Shown: one piece after another, positions 52,774 through 61,287 of the stretch
Layout: every line of letters begins with the position of its first letter
Numbering within the stretch: position 1 is the first letter of the stretch
NCBI GenBank assembly: GCA_900316055.1
Contig: ONBK01000006.1
Coordinates: 1 to 64,000, forward strand
DNA: 64,000 nt
Source: an uncultured Bacteroidales bacterium
GTDB taxonomy: Bacteria; Bacteroidota; Bacteroidia; Bacteroidales; P3
Direction: 5' to 3'
Notes under the pieces: model-generated
Database searches by the model: none
The model's input: only the letters and a program-made list of their open reading frames with translations
Told to the model about the DNA's origin: nothing
Program-made: the position numbers and the translations under genes

Positions 52774-53585
52774 TTAAAGGAGTGAAAAGGAATGAAAAAG
52801 GAGTGACAAGGAGTGAAAGGACAAATGGGCACGACAGCGCTATTGTCCTCTCTCTCCCTTTCACTTCCTCTCACTTCCTTTCTCTCCTCCTTATCCTTCT
52901 CACCTTTCATCTCTCACCTTTCACCTCCCACGCGCAGGTGGGCAACCTCGGTAAGTTCGACTCGCGGCTGTTGCACTACGGCATCCAGGTGGGTTACACC
53001 CAATCGATGTTCGACCTCGAATACAGCGACGAAACCCTCCTCCGCGAGACCCTCCAGGGCGTCACTTCTTACTATGCCGCGGGGTTCCATATCGCTGTCA
53101 TCGGTGATCTGCGCATCAACGACTGGTTCAACCTGCGGCTCATTCCCGGTGTCACCCTCGTCACCCGACAGGTCTCCTACGCCTGGGAACCCGGCTATCT
53201 AAACACGCACCCCCTCGCCGAACGCTGGCGCAATGTCGAATCCGTCTATGGTGACATACCCATCGAGTTGAAGTTCCGCGCCAAACGCTACGGAAACTTC
53301 CGCCCCTACCTCACCGCCGGTGTCAGCTACGGCTTCGACTTCGCCTCGCTGCGCGAGAACAAGAACCTCACAGACGAGAGCATCATCCGCATCCAGCCCC
53401 ACGACCTTCGCTACTGCATGGGGGTGGGCTTCGATGTCTTCCTGCGCTATGTGAAGTTCGCCATCGAATTCAAGATGAACCTCGGCCTCCTCGACCTCAA
53501 AGTCGAAGACCCCGACATCTACATCCGCTCCTTCAACAACCTCACTACCCGCACCTTCATGATTTCATTCACCTTCGAAGGATAA
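52770..53585 (+). CDS. porT: PorT-like outer membrane protein
   Basis: A 271-residue outer-membrane protein with the length and pattern of PorT: a signal sequence ending SHAQ, then a small beta-barrel with LKFRAKRYGNFRPYLTAG (cited in part) and a final phenylalanine-containing strand (MISFTFEG). PorT is needed for type IX secretion in Porphyromonas gingivalis, and this window holds three genes whose products end in T9SS sorting domains. The start ATG overlaps the asparaginase stop. The leader part of about 55 residues before the mature protein is long and is encoded by two opposed word-repeat tracts (52772-52813 and 52855-52925). Confidence 0.75.
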   Translation: MIKGVKRNEKGVTRSERTNGHDSAIVLSLPFTSSHFLSLLLILLTFHLSPFTSHAQVGNLGKFDSRLLHYGIQVGYTQSMFDLEYSDETLLRETLQGVTSYYAAGFHIAVIGDLRINDWFNLRLIPGVTLVTRQVSYAWEPGYLNTHPLAERWRNVESVYGDIPIELKFRAKRYGNFRPYLTAGVSYGFDFASLRENKNLTDESIIRIQPHDLRYCMGVGFDVFLRYVKFAIEFKMNLGLLDLKVEDPDIYIRSFNNLTTRTFMISFTFEG

Positions 53586-53594
53586 TTTGCAGAC

Positions 53595-55535
53595 ATGATG
53601 AAACGATATGCCAGATTCAACTACTTAATTTGCATCTACTTATTAGGAATTGCTTTCTTCACGTTGTTCCGAATTGCAGAGACCATCGCCTATTGTGCAA
53701 CGACTGAGGGTCCTGACGATTTCGGTGGCCTTTACCTCCATGCACTGTGGAACGGATTCCGTTTTGACACTGCTGTGAGCACCTATCTCCTCGCTCTGCC
53801 GCTACTGCTGCTCATCATCGGTGAGATGACACGCTTTAGAAAACGCTGGTATTATGCCGTCATCCATTATATGCTGATGACGTTCTACACGGTGGCCTTC
53901 TTTGGTTGTGCCGCCGACATTCCCTATTTCTGCGGTTTCTTCACACATATCGATGTGGCGGCGTTAGGCTGGCTCGACACCTTCGGCACCCTCACGAGTA
54001 CACTTTTCGGCGACCCGATAAACATTATGTATCTGGTAATCTTTATCGCCATTGCTGTCGGTTGGTGGCTGCTAGGTCGACTGATTTACAGACGTGTACT
54101 CCTATCTCATCTCGGCGAGAATCTGGGTTATAGCCGCAGCATCCCCATTGCGTTGCTGCTGGCGGGAGTACTATTCCTCGGAATGAGAGGCACGATAACA
54201 AAATTCCCCATCCGCATCAGCATGGCCTACTTCTGCAACAATCCTTTCATCAACCAGATAGGTCTCAACCCCGTATTCACCTTCATCAAAAGTATCGAGG
54301 AGTCGGGCCGCGACGCCAACCGACCCGTCCAACTCATCGATGCCAAGGAGGCCGAGGAGGTGTGGCGCGAACAGCAGGAATGGCCTGTCGACGAAAGCCT
54401 CGACGAGGCTTCACTGCGCCTGCCCGATGGAATGAATGTGGTGGTGGTCATGATGGAGTCCATGAGTGCTGCAAAGACCTCCCTCTATCGCTCCGACGAC
54501 AGTTATACCCCGTATCTCGACAGTCTGATGCGGCAGTCGCTGACCTTCCGTGAAACCTACTCTTCAGGCATCCACACCCACAACGGAATCTATTCCACCC
54601 TCTACTCGCAACCCGCCACGCTGGCACGCCAGACGATGCGGAGCGTTCCCATGCCTTATGTATGCGGACTGCCACAAGCTCTCGACGCTGCAGGCTACCA
54701 CACCGCTTTCTTTGTGGGCTACGACGAGAACTATGACAACATGCGAGGCTTCCTCTACCAGAACGGCTTTGACTTGGTGGTAGGAGAACTTGGATTCCCC
54801 CATAAAGAGTCCAAAAGTCAATGGGGTCTCCCCGACCATGTGCTGTTCGAACATGTTATAGAACACTGCGACAGCATCTCCCGTCGCGGCCCTTTCTTTG
54901 CCTGCTGTATGACCTGCAGCGACCATCCACCCTACTATCTGCCCGAAGGGACAAGCTTCGTTCCACACCACGAGAAGATGTCGGAGAAGATGACTGAATA
55001 TGCCGACTGGGCCATCGGCCAATTCATCCAAAAGGCATCGGAGAAACCGTGGTTCGACAACACCCTTTTTGTCTTCGTGGGCGACCACGGCCTCTTCCTC
55101 AAACCCGTATATGATATGGCGTTACCGCACAATCATGTGCCGCTCCTCTTCTATGCCCCAAGTCAGATAGTGCCTCACTTTGTCGACCGCCTGGCCATGC
55201 AAATCGATATTGCCCCCACCATTCTGTCCATCCTCGGCATCGAGGTACCAAAACCCATGCAGGGCATTGATTTGACGCACGTCACACGTCCCTATGCCTT
55301 TTTCAGTGCTGACGACAAGATTGGCTGTGTCGATGGCGAATTATTCTACCTCTTCCGCGTCAAAGCACAAAGTGCCAGTCTCTACCGATACAAGGAACAT
55401 TCGCTCGACGACCTTATCAACAGTCTCCCCGAGCATGCAGAAGCCCTGCGCCGCTATGCTCTGGGTATAACGCAAAAGAGCCAGAACATGCTTGTCGACG
55501 GAACCACCGCCTGCGGTGGCGAACGGAAAAATTAG
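53595..55535 (+). CDS. LTA synthase-like sulfatase-fold membrane protein
   Basis: A 646-residue protein with five membrane helices (residues 1-205) followed by an extracytoplasmic alkaline-phosphatase/sulfatase-type domain: NVVVVMMESMS, SGIHTHNGIYS (the Thr is in the position of the LtaS nucleophile) and FVGDHGLF near the end. LtaS-type enzymes transfer phosphoglycerol or phosphoethanolamine to envelope polymers or lipids. In Bacteroidetes, which have no teichoic acid, lipid or glycan modification is more probable. Confidence 0.85.
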   Translation: MMKRYARFNYLICIYLLGIAFFTLFRIAETIAYCATTEGPDDFGGLYLHALWNGFRFDTAVSTYLLALPLLLLIIGEMTRFRKRWYYAVIHYMLMTFYTVAFFGCAADIPYFCGFFTHIDVAALGWLDTFGTLTSTLFGDPINIMYLVIFIAIAVGWWLLGRLIYRRVLLSHLGENLGYSRSIPIALLLAGVLFLGMRGTITKFPIRISMAYFCNNPFINQIGLNPVFTFIKSIEESGRDANRPVQLIDAKEAEEVWREQQEWPVDESLDEASLRLPDGMNVVVVMMESMSAAKTSLYRSDDSYTPYLDSLMRQSLTFRETYSSGIHTHNGIYSTLYSQPATLARQTMRSVPMPYVCGLPQALDAAGYHTAFFVGYDENYDNMRGFLYQNGFDLVVGELGFPHKESKSQWGLPDHVLFEHVIEHCDSISRRGPFFACCMTCSDHPPYYLPEGTSFVPHHEKMSEKMTEYADWAIGQFIQKASEKPWFDNTLFVFVGDHGLFLKPVYDMALPHNHVPLLFYAPSQIVPHFVDRLAMQIDIAPTILSILGIEVPKPMQGIDLTHVTRPYAFFSADDKIGCVDGELFYLFRVKAQSASLYRYKEHSLDDLINSLPEHAEALRRYALGITQKSQNMLVDGTTACGGERKN

Positions 55536-57109
55536 ACCACTTGATTGATGGCCTCGATGCAACGAATGCCATCGAGGGCGGAACTGACAATTCCTCCAGC
55601 ATAACCTGCACCTTCACCGCAGGGATAGAGTCCGGCGAGCTGGGGATGCTGAAGCGTAACTTTGTCGCGGGGGATGCGTACAGGCGAGGAGGTGCGACTC
55701 TCGACAGCCAAAAGACTGGCCTCCTCGGTAATAAAGCCTCGCATTTTACGATCGAAATCCTTGAAGCCCTGTATCAGACAGTCCACCACGAAAGGTGGCA
55801 ATATCTCGTGCAGTGGCGCGCTGACGCAGTGCCCCATATAGTTGCTCTTGTTGAGATGCGATGAAGATTTACGACGAAGGAAGTCCACGAGACGTTGCGA
55901 CGGTGCATCGATGCAGCCGCCGGCAGCCTCGAAAGCACGCTGTTCAACAGATTTTTGAAAATTGAGCAACGCCAACGGCGAAGCCAATTCTTCATTCTTC
56001 ATTTTTAATTCTTCACTCAGATTTACGGTGACAGCGATGCCGCTATTTGCGAATCCACTGTTGCGAGCGGCATTGCTCATACCATTAACCACCTGTTGTC
56101 CTCCTGCCGTGGCGGCAGGAACGATAACACCTCCGGGACACATGCAGAAACTGAAGACACCATGCTGGTTGCTTGATTGCTTGATTGCTTGATTGCTTGA
56201 GTATACCTGTGTCACCAAGCTGTAAGTGGCTGGCGGAAGCAAAGGAGAGTAACCCTTGCCGTGGTATTGTATCTCGTTGATGAGTTCCTGTGGATGCTCC
56301 ACACGGACACCAAGAGCGAAAGGTTTGGCCTCGAGGAGCCAACCTCGACGGGCAAAGAGTTCATAGATATCGCGAGCAGAATGTCCTGTGGCTAAGATAA
56401 CGGCATCACCTTCGATGAAATTATTCCCCAAGGTAACCACTCCTTTTAGACGTCCCTCTTTGACAATCAAATCAATGACACGCGTATTGAAAAAATATTC
56501 ACCGCCAGATTCCGTGATGGTCTTACGCATATTGCTGATGATGGCGGGTAGGCGGTCGGTGCCGATATGGGCGTGGACATCGACCATAATGTCGGGGTCA
56601 GCACCATGCTCGACAAAGAGACGTAGCACCTGCGACACATCGCCACGCTTGGTAGAGCGTGTGTAGAGCTTTCCGTCGCTGTAGGTTCCAGCGCCACCTT
56701 CGCCAAAGCACCAGTTGCTGTCGGGATTCACCTCCTTGGTACGTACCAGCGAGACTATATCCTTCTTGCGCTCTTCCACAGGCTTTCCACGCTCAATAAT
56801 AATTGGCTTCATGCCCAGCTGCAATGCCCGCAAAGCTGCGAAAAGGCCGGCTGGGCCAGCTCCGACAATGATGATTCGGGGTGCGCTAGGATTCGGAGTA
56901 ATTGGGACAATCGGAGTGTTCTGAGTATTCTGACCAATTACTACAGTACAGTGAAAGAGCGGCCGGCGACGACAGTCGATGCTGCGCCGGGTGATACGGA
57001 AAGGCTCCAAAGCGCTCTCACCCACCCCCAACGCTTTCGCCACAGCACGTCGCACGGCGGCTTGGGAGGCATACTCTTCGGGGGTGAGGTCTATCTGTAT
57101 CTGCTTCAT
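55532..57109 (-). CDS. FAD-dependent oxidoreductase with repeat insertions
   Basis: A 525-residue flavoprotein of the group of uncharacterised FAD dehydrogenases. An N-terminal extension of about 75 residues is followed by the Rossmann motif VGAGPAGLFAAL, FGEGGAGTYSDGKLYT and a FSFCMCPGG segment typical of the group, and ends with a GEGAGYAGG motif. Substrate unknown. Two segments come from word repeats: residues 302-315 ([15 protein letters not shown] 56166-56206) replacing a short turn before FSFCMCPGG, and EELKMKNEELAS (DNA about 55980-56020). The stop overlaps the LTA-synthase-like stop on the other strand. Confidence 0.88.
   Translation of the reverse strand: MKQIQIDLTPEEYASQAAVRRAVAKALGVGESALEPFRITRRSIDCRRRPLFHCTVVIGQNTQNTPIVPITPNPSAPRIIIVGAGPAGLFAALRALQLGMKPIIIERGKPVEERKKDIVSLVRTKEVNPDSNWCFGEGGAGTYSDGKLYTRSTKRGDVSQVLRLFVEHGADPDIMVDVHAHIGTDRLPAIISNMRKTITESGGEYFFNTRVIDLIVKEGRLKGVVTLGNNFIEGDAVILATGHSARDIYELFARRGWLLEAKPFALGVRVEHPQELINEIQYHGKGYSPLLPPATYSLVTQVYSSNQAIKQSSNQHGVFSFCMCPGGVIVPAATAGGQQVVNGMSNAARNSGFANSGIAVTVNLSEELKMKNEELASPLALLNFQKSVEQRAFEAAGGCIDAPSQRLVDFLRRKSSSHLNKSNYMGHCVSAPLHEILPPFVVDCLIQGFKDFDRKMRGFITEEASLLAVESRTSSPVRIPRDKVTLQHPQLAGLYPCGEGAGYAGGIVSSALDGIRCIEAINQVV
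56166..56206 (-). repeat. TGCTTGAT octamer array inside the oxidoreductase gene
   Basis: Four consecutive octamers (TTGCTTGA/TGCTTGAT register) on the plus strand. Confidence 0.85.
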
Positions 57110-57117
57110 GAGAGGTA

Positions 57118-59226
57118 TTATCTGGCGGTGTCGAGAAGAGACTGAAGTTCTTTTATTTCGTCGCGAAACTTGGCAGCAACCAGAAAGTCGAGTTCCTTGG
57201 CAGCAAGCTGCATCTTGCGCTGACGTTCACGTATCTCCTTACGCAACTGTTCTTTTGTCATTGCGAGGAAGGATGAATTCTTTGATTGTTTGATTGCTTG
57301 ATTGCTTGAGTCTTCGACTGGTTCACCAAAGGAAGCGCGGGACTCGGCGGCAATGAGGATATCCTCCTTATAGATGCTGATGGGATCCTTCTCTATAATA
57401 CCACGTTCCTCTGCTGCACGTTCAATGACTGAAGTAGTGCCGAGAATGGCATCGGTAGACTTGACTATCTGGCGCGGAACGATGCCGTGTTCCATATTGT
57501 ATTTTATCTGCTTCTCCCGGTGACGGTTGGTGATGTCGATGGCACGTTGCATGGATCCCGTGATGGTGTCACCATAGAGGATGGCCTTGCTGTGCACATT
57601 GCGGGCGGCACGCCCGATAGTTTGAATGAGGGCACGGTCGGAACGTAGGAAACCCTCCTTGTCGGCATCGAGGATAGCCACGAGGCTCACCTCGGGGAGG
57701 TCGAGACCTTCACGCAATAGGTTGACACCTACCAGCACGTCAAAGACTCCCATACGGAGGTCGCGCATAATCTCCACACGCTCGAGGGTATCTACGTCGG
57801 AATGAATATATTTACTCCTGATTCCCAGATTAATCAGATAGGAAGTAAACTCCTCGGCCATACGTTTAGTGAGGGTGGTGACGAGGACACGTTCGCCTTT
57901 GTCAACGGTGTTCTCAATCTCGTCAAGCAAGTCATCGACCTGACTGACGGCGGGACGAACCTCGACAACTGGGTCGAGAAGGCCCGTGGGACGTATCACC
58001 TGCTCAACAACCACACCTTCAGCCTCGTTGAGCTCATAGTCGGCAGGCGTGGCGGAGATATAGATGGTCTGACCGGTGAGATTGTAGAATTCCTCATAGG
58101 TCAAGGGGCGGTTGTCCAAGGCCGAAGGAAGTCGGAATCCATATTCAACCAACGAGGTTTTACGGCTACGGTCTCCCCCGTACATGGCGCCAATCTGGGG
58201 CACTGTGACATGACTCTCGTCAACGACGAGGAGGAAATCGTCCGGAAAATAGTCAATGAGGCAGAAGGGACGGGAGCCTGGCTGTCGGCCGTCGAAATAG
58301 CGGCTATAATTCTCGATACCAGAACAATATCCGAGTTCCTGTATCATCTCGAGGTCATAGTTGACGCGCTCCTCAAGACGCTTTGCCTCGAGGTGCTTGT
58401 CGATGGAGATGAGATAGTCGCGACGGTCGAACATGTCACGCTGTATCTGAAGGATAATCTCGGGAAGATGATCCTTGGAGGTGAGAAAGTTAGAGGCAGG
58501 GTAGATGATTATTTCATCGAAACGCTCAAGACGCTGACCGCTGATGGGATCGAAGCTCTCAAGCGACTCCACCTCGTCGTCCCAAAAGGAGACTCGGTAG
58601 CAGAAATCAGCGAATGAGGGGAAGATGTCGACGGTGTCTCCCTTGACGCGAAAACGCCCGTTAGTGAACTCAATCTCGTTTCTCACATACTGTCCATCAA
58701 GGAGTTTCATCAGTAGTTGGTCGCGCTGGATTCGGTCGCCGACGCGTATCTCGACGGTACCTTTCTTGAACTCGTCGGGATTGCCGATACCATAGATACA
58801 ACTCACGGAGGAGACCACGATGACATCACGACGTCCACTCAGCAGCGCACTGCTGGCACGGAGTCGTAGTTTGTCGAGTTCGTCATTGATTTGCAGGTCT
58901 TTCTCAATATAGGTATTGGTGGCAGCAATGTAAGCCTCCGGCTGGTAGTAGTCGTAGTAGGAGACAAAGTACTCGACAGCGTTGTCGGGGAAAAACTGGC
59001 GGAACTCTCCGTAGAGCTGTGCCGCGAGAGTCTTGTTGTGGCTCAGCACCAATGTGGGGCGCTGCAGCTGCTGAATGACATTGGCCACAGTAAAAGTCTT
59101 GCCCGAGCCAGTGACACCCTGAAGCACCTGGGCACGCTGGCCACGCTTGACGCCATCCACGAGTTGGCGGATGGCGTCAGGCTGGTCGCCCATGGGGGCG
59201 AAATCAGATTTGAGATTGAAGTCCAT
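57118..59226 (-). CDS. uvrB: Excinuclease ABC subunit B (UvrB)
   Basis: A 702-residue DNA repair helicase. Walker [14 protein letters not shown], the beta-hairpin [19 protein letters not shown], and the UVR motif near the C-terminus ([15 protein letters not shown]) are present. It verifies lesions in nucleotide excision repair and loads UvrC. Residues 639-650 ([15 protein letters not shown] 57279-57311) are a repeat-derived insertion in the linker between helicase and UVR domain, a place where flexible sequence is tolerated. Confidence 0.97.
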   Translation of the reverse strand: MDFNLKSDFAPMGDQPDAIRQLVDGVKRGQRAQVLQGVTGSGKTFTVANVIQQLQRPTLVLSHNKTLAAQLYGEFRQFFPDNAVEYFVSYYDYYQPEAYIAATNTYIEKDLQINDELDKLRLRASSALLSGRRDVIVVSSVSCIYGIGNPDEFKKGTVEIRVGDRIQRDQLLMKLLDGQYVRNEIEFTNGRFRVKGDTVDIFPSFADFCYRVSFWDDEVESLESFDPISGQRLERFDEIIIYPASNFLTSKDHLPEIILQIQRDMFDRRDYLISIDKHLEAKRLEERVNYDLEMIQELGYCSGIENYSRYFDGRQPGSRPFCLIDYFPDDFLLVVDESHVTVPQIGAMYGGDRSRKTSLVEYGFRLPSALDNRPLTYEEFYNLTGQTIYISATPADYELNEAEGVVVEQVIRPTGLLDPVVEVRPAVSQVDDLLDEIENTVDKGERVLVTTLTKRMAEEFTSYLINLGIRSKYIHSDVDTLERVEIMRDLRMGVFDVLVGVNLLREGLDLPEVSLVAILDADKEGFLRSDRALIQTIGRAARNVHSKAILYGDTITGSMQRAIDITNRHREKQIKYNMEHGIVPRQIVKSTDAILGTTSVIERAAEERGIIEKDPISIYKEDILIAAESRASFGEPVEDSSNQAIKQSKNSSFLAMTKEQLRKEIRERQRKMQLAAKELDFLVAAKFRDEIKELQSLLDTAR
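57279..57311 (-). repeat. TGATTGCT octamer array inside uvrB
   Basis: Four octamers of TTTGATTG/TTGATTGC type in a row on the plus strand, the same word as in lpxB, rimO and the FAD oxidoreductase. Confidence 0.85.
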
Positions 59227-59235
59227 TATACAAGA

Positions 59236-60129
59236 CTACTTGGTGGAGACCACCAGGTAATCGGTATACTGCCAGAATTTGGTAGGATTAAGAATGTGGA
59301 GATAGGCGGTGACCTTCTTGTTCTCCTCGTCGGCCACGAACTCGTAGCTACCCTCGGGGTGTTGGCTGACAAGGACAGGTTTCTTGAGATTGAGGGTGAT
59401 GGTGGTAACCTTGGTGCGGTCAATCTCTGTAAACTTGTCGGTCTTCATGTTCGCCACGGTTCCCTGCTTACGGCCAATGCCGATGAAGCCACCAGATTTG
59501 CTTACTACACCAGCTTCCTTGAGTTCATCGTAGGTACCGACGATAAACCATGCGCGATTGGCATCGGCAATCTGCTTGGCAATACGCTGGTCCTTCTCCT
59601 CGTTAGAGGCGGTAAGGTCTGTGACATTCTGGTTAAGGTTGGCAACATTCTGGTGGAGATCCTTAATGACCACCTTGCTGTTCTCGAGTTCGGTAAGCAG
59701 TTCGGCAATCTGAGCCTCCTGAGCTGCGCTGCGTTCCTCAAGACGGGTGATATAAGCCTGAAGGTCGGCATTTTTACCATTAAGGGTCTTGATGCGGCCG
59801 CTGAGCTGACGGATCTTCTCTTTATTGGCGGCCATGGTCTCCTGAAGGGCTGCCATACGATCGGTGATGGTACGGCGGTTGGCCTCAGGGTTCTTGCGGC
59901 TCATCTCTTGCATGACGGCATATTCGGCCTCGAGCTGTGCGAAGGTACTGTCGACCTCGTTGAGCATGGCCATGAGACTGTCGCGCTCAGCAAGACCGAT
60001 GTTCTGCTGGGCGATGATATCACGCATGGAGTCGATCTGCTTTTGAGCTTCGGATTTACCGTCGCCGCCACAAGCCACAAATGCGAAAGTGGCGACCAAG
60101 ATACTGACTGTCAAAAAGATTTTCTTCAT
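59236..60129 (-). CDS. Coiled-coil lipoprotein, unrecognised
   Basis: A 297-residue lipoprotein (lipobox VACG, Cys-20) with a long coiled coil (about residues 25-195: repeated Glu, Gln, Leu, Asn pattern) and a C-terminal globular part with KFTEIDRTK and SYEFVADEENK. It may link the outer membrane with another layer. It is located nine bases upstream of uvrB (in transcription order before it), possibly co-transcribed. Family not recognised. Confidence 0.6.
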   Translation of the reverse strand: MKKIFLTVSILVATFAFVACGGDGKSEAQKQIDSMRDIIAQQNIGLAERDSLMAMLNEVDSTFAQLEAEYAVMQEMSRKNPEANRRTITDRMAALQETMAANKEKIRQLSGRIKTLNGKNADLQAYITRLEERSAAQEAQIAELLTELENSKVVIKDLHQNVANLNQNVTDLTASNEEKDQRIAKQIADANRAWFIVGTYDELKEAGVVSKSGGFIGIGRKQGTVANMKTDKFTEIDRTKVTTITLNLKKPVLVSQHPEGSYEFVADEENKKVTAYLHILNPTKFWQYTDYLVVSTK

Positions 60130-60235
60130 TTTTATTAAAGTTGTTTTGTTATTCGAATCTATTTCCTCCTAAATATGGTAGCGAAATAACGCACCTATAT
60201 TTATTTCTATTGTACGCGTCCTTGTTAAAAAAATA

Positions 60236-60270
60236 TAAAAAACCGCAACAGCCGTCACGGCCACTGCGGT
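60236..60270 (-). terminator. Rho-independent terminator after the T9SS pair
   Basis: On the minus strand ACCGCAGTGGCC pairs with GGCTGTTGCGGT (two mismatches in the middle) around GTGAC, followed by a T-run. Confidence 0.7.
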
Positions 60271-60291
60271 CATATTAATCAAAACAACTCT

Positions 60292-61287
60292 TTATTTCTT
60301 TACTATTTTGCTTGCCAGGCCTTCGCAACGAAGCATGTAAATCCCTGCAGGAAGCTCAGTGAAATCGAGGGTATTGCGTCCTTGACAGAGATTATAAACA
60401 GAGACTATGAGGCCTCTGGCATCGACTAAGATTGCTTTGGAGGGACGCAACAGGGTGACGAAGAGATAGTCGGTAGTGGGGTTGGGGTAAACAACAAGTT
60501 TAGATTCGAGAGGTGTGAGCTGATTGTCGTCGATACCCTGAAGGGCGGTGAGGACAGCAACACCAGTGAGGTCGAAACCACCGCTGGCATAATTAGCGTA
60601 CTCGTTGGTGGGATAGGGATCGTTGACCATGTGGCCAAAGGCATCATAGGTAGCATACTGCGGATTGATGGTACCCACGACATCGACGAGGCGCACATGG
60701 GTGATGTTGTCGATATCGAGGCCCACACTGTCGCGCAACTCCTCAAGGTCGAAGGGTGTACCATAGCCCACTCGGAACTTACCTGCAAGGTTGTTGAGGT
60801 TGGTGGGGTCGACAGAACCGTTGGAACCCACTTGCACCTCGGTCTGGGTGAGCGAAGTGGAGGGGAAGCGCACGAAGCGCTCGCCATCGGAACTCACTTC
60901 AACAAAAGCCAACTCGAGAAAATTGTCGTTGAAAGAGTTCTCATAAACCGCAAAATCGGGACCCGGCACATTGTGGATGGGAGCACCGAAGGTGAGAGTA
61001 GCAGTACCGCCGTCACCAAGGCTGACAGCCGAAGTAGTGATGGTACCAGCAGGGCCAATACCGTATTCTTCATTACCATAACGTGCACGAGGGCCATCGG
61101 GATTAACGATATCAACAGGGCCTCGTTCCACAGTACAACCCGTAGCCCAGCCGATAATGACACTGCTGTCGCAGTGAATGGCATTGCATCCGGGAGTGCC
61201 CACAGCACCGCAAAAAGAGCCCTGCCCCCAGGCACTCAACGAGAGGCCCAAGGACAGCGCCATCATAAAAAAGACATTATTCTTCAT
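60292..61287 (-). CDS. T9SS-sorted cell surface protein
   Basis: A 331-residue secreted protein. The signal peptide ends at WGQ (about residue 21). The central part (residues 85-245) has GPDFAVYENSF, FLELAFVEVSSDG, TPFDLEELRDS and DPYPTNEY motifs of a family of Bacteroidetes surface proteins that, as I recall, occur in B12-related loci. The end (about 265-331) is a type A sorting domain with VVYPNPTTDYL and LPAGIYMLR. It overlaps the upstream gene by four bases (ATGA) and so belongs to the riboswitch operon. Cys-25 region (FCGAVGTPGC, HCDS) is cysteine rich. Confidence 0.75.
   Translation of the reverse strand: MKNNVFFMMALSLGLSLSAWGQGSFCGAVGTPGCNAIHCDSSVIIGWATGCTVERGPVDIVNPDGPRARYGNEEYGIGPAGTITTSAVSLGDGGTATLTFGAPIHNVPGPDFAVYENSFNDNFLELAFVEVSSDGERFVRFPSTSLTQTEVQVGSNGSVDPTNLNNLAGKFRVGYGTPFDLEELRDSVGLDIDNITHVRLVDVVGTINPQYATYDAFGHMVNDPYPTNEYANYASGGFDLTGVAVLTALQGIDDNQLTPLESKLVVYPNPTTDYLFVTLLRPSKAILVDARGLIVSVYNLCQGRNTLDFTELPAGIYMLRCEGLASKIVKK

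Noticed and set aside
56166-56206. CRISPR-like array
   Set aside because: The units are only eight bases long with no spacers and lie in a coding frame.
57802-60138. Plus-strand frames opposite uvrB and the coiled-coil lipoprotein
   Set aside because: They cover well-recognised minus-strand genes and show only Leu/Val/Gly-rich antisense composition.
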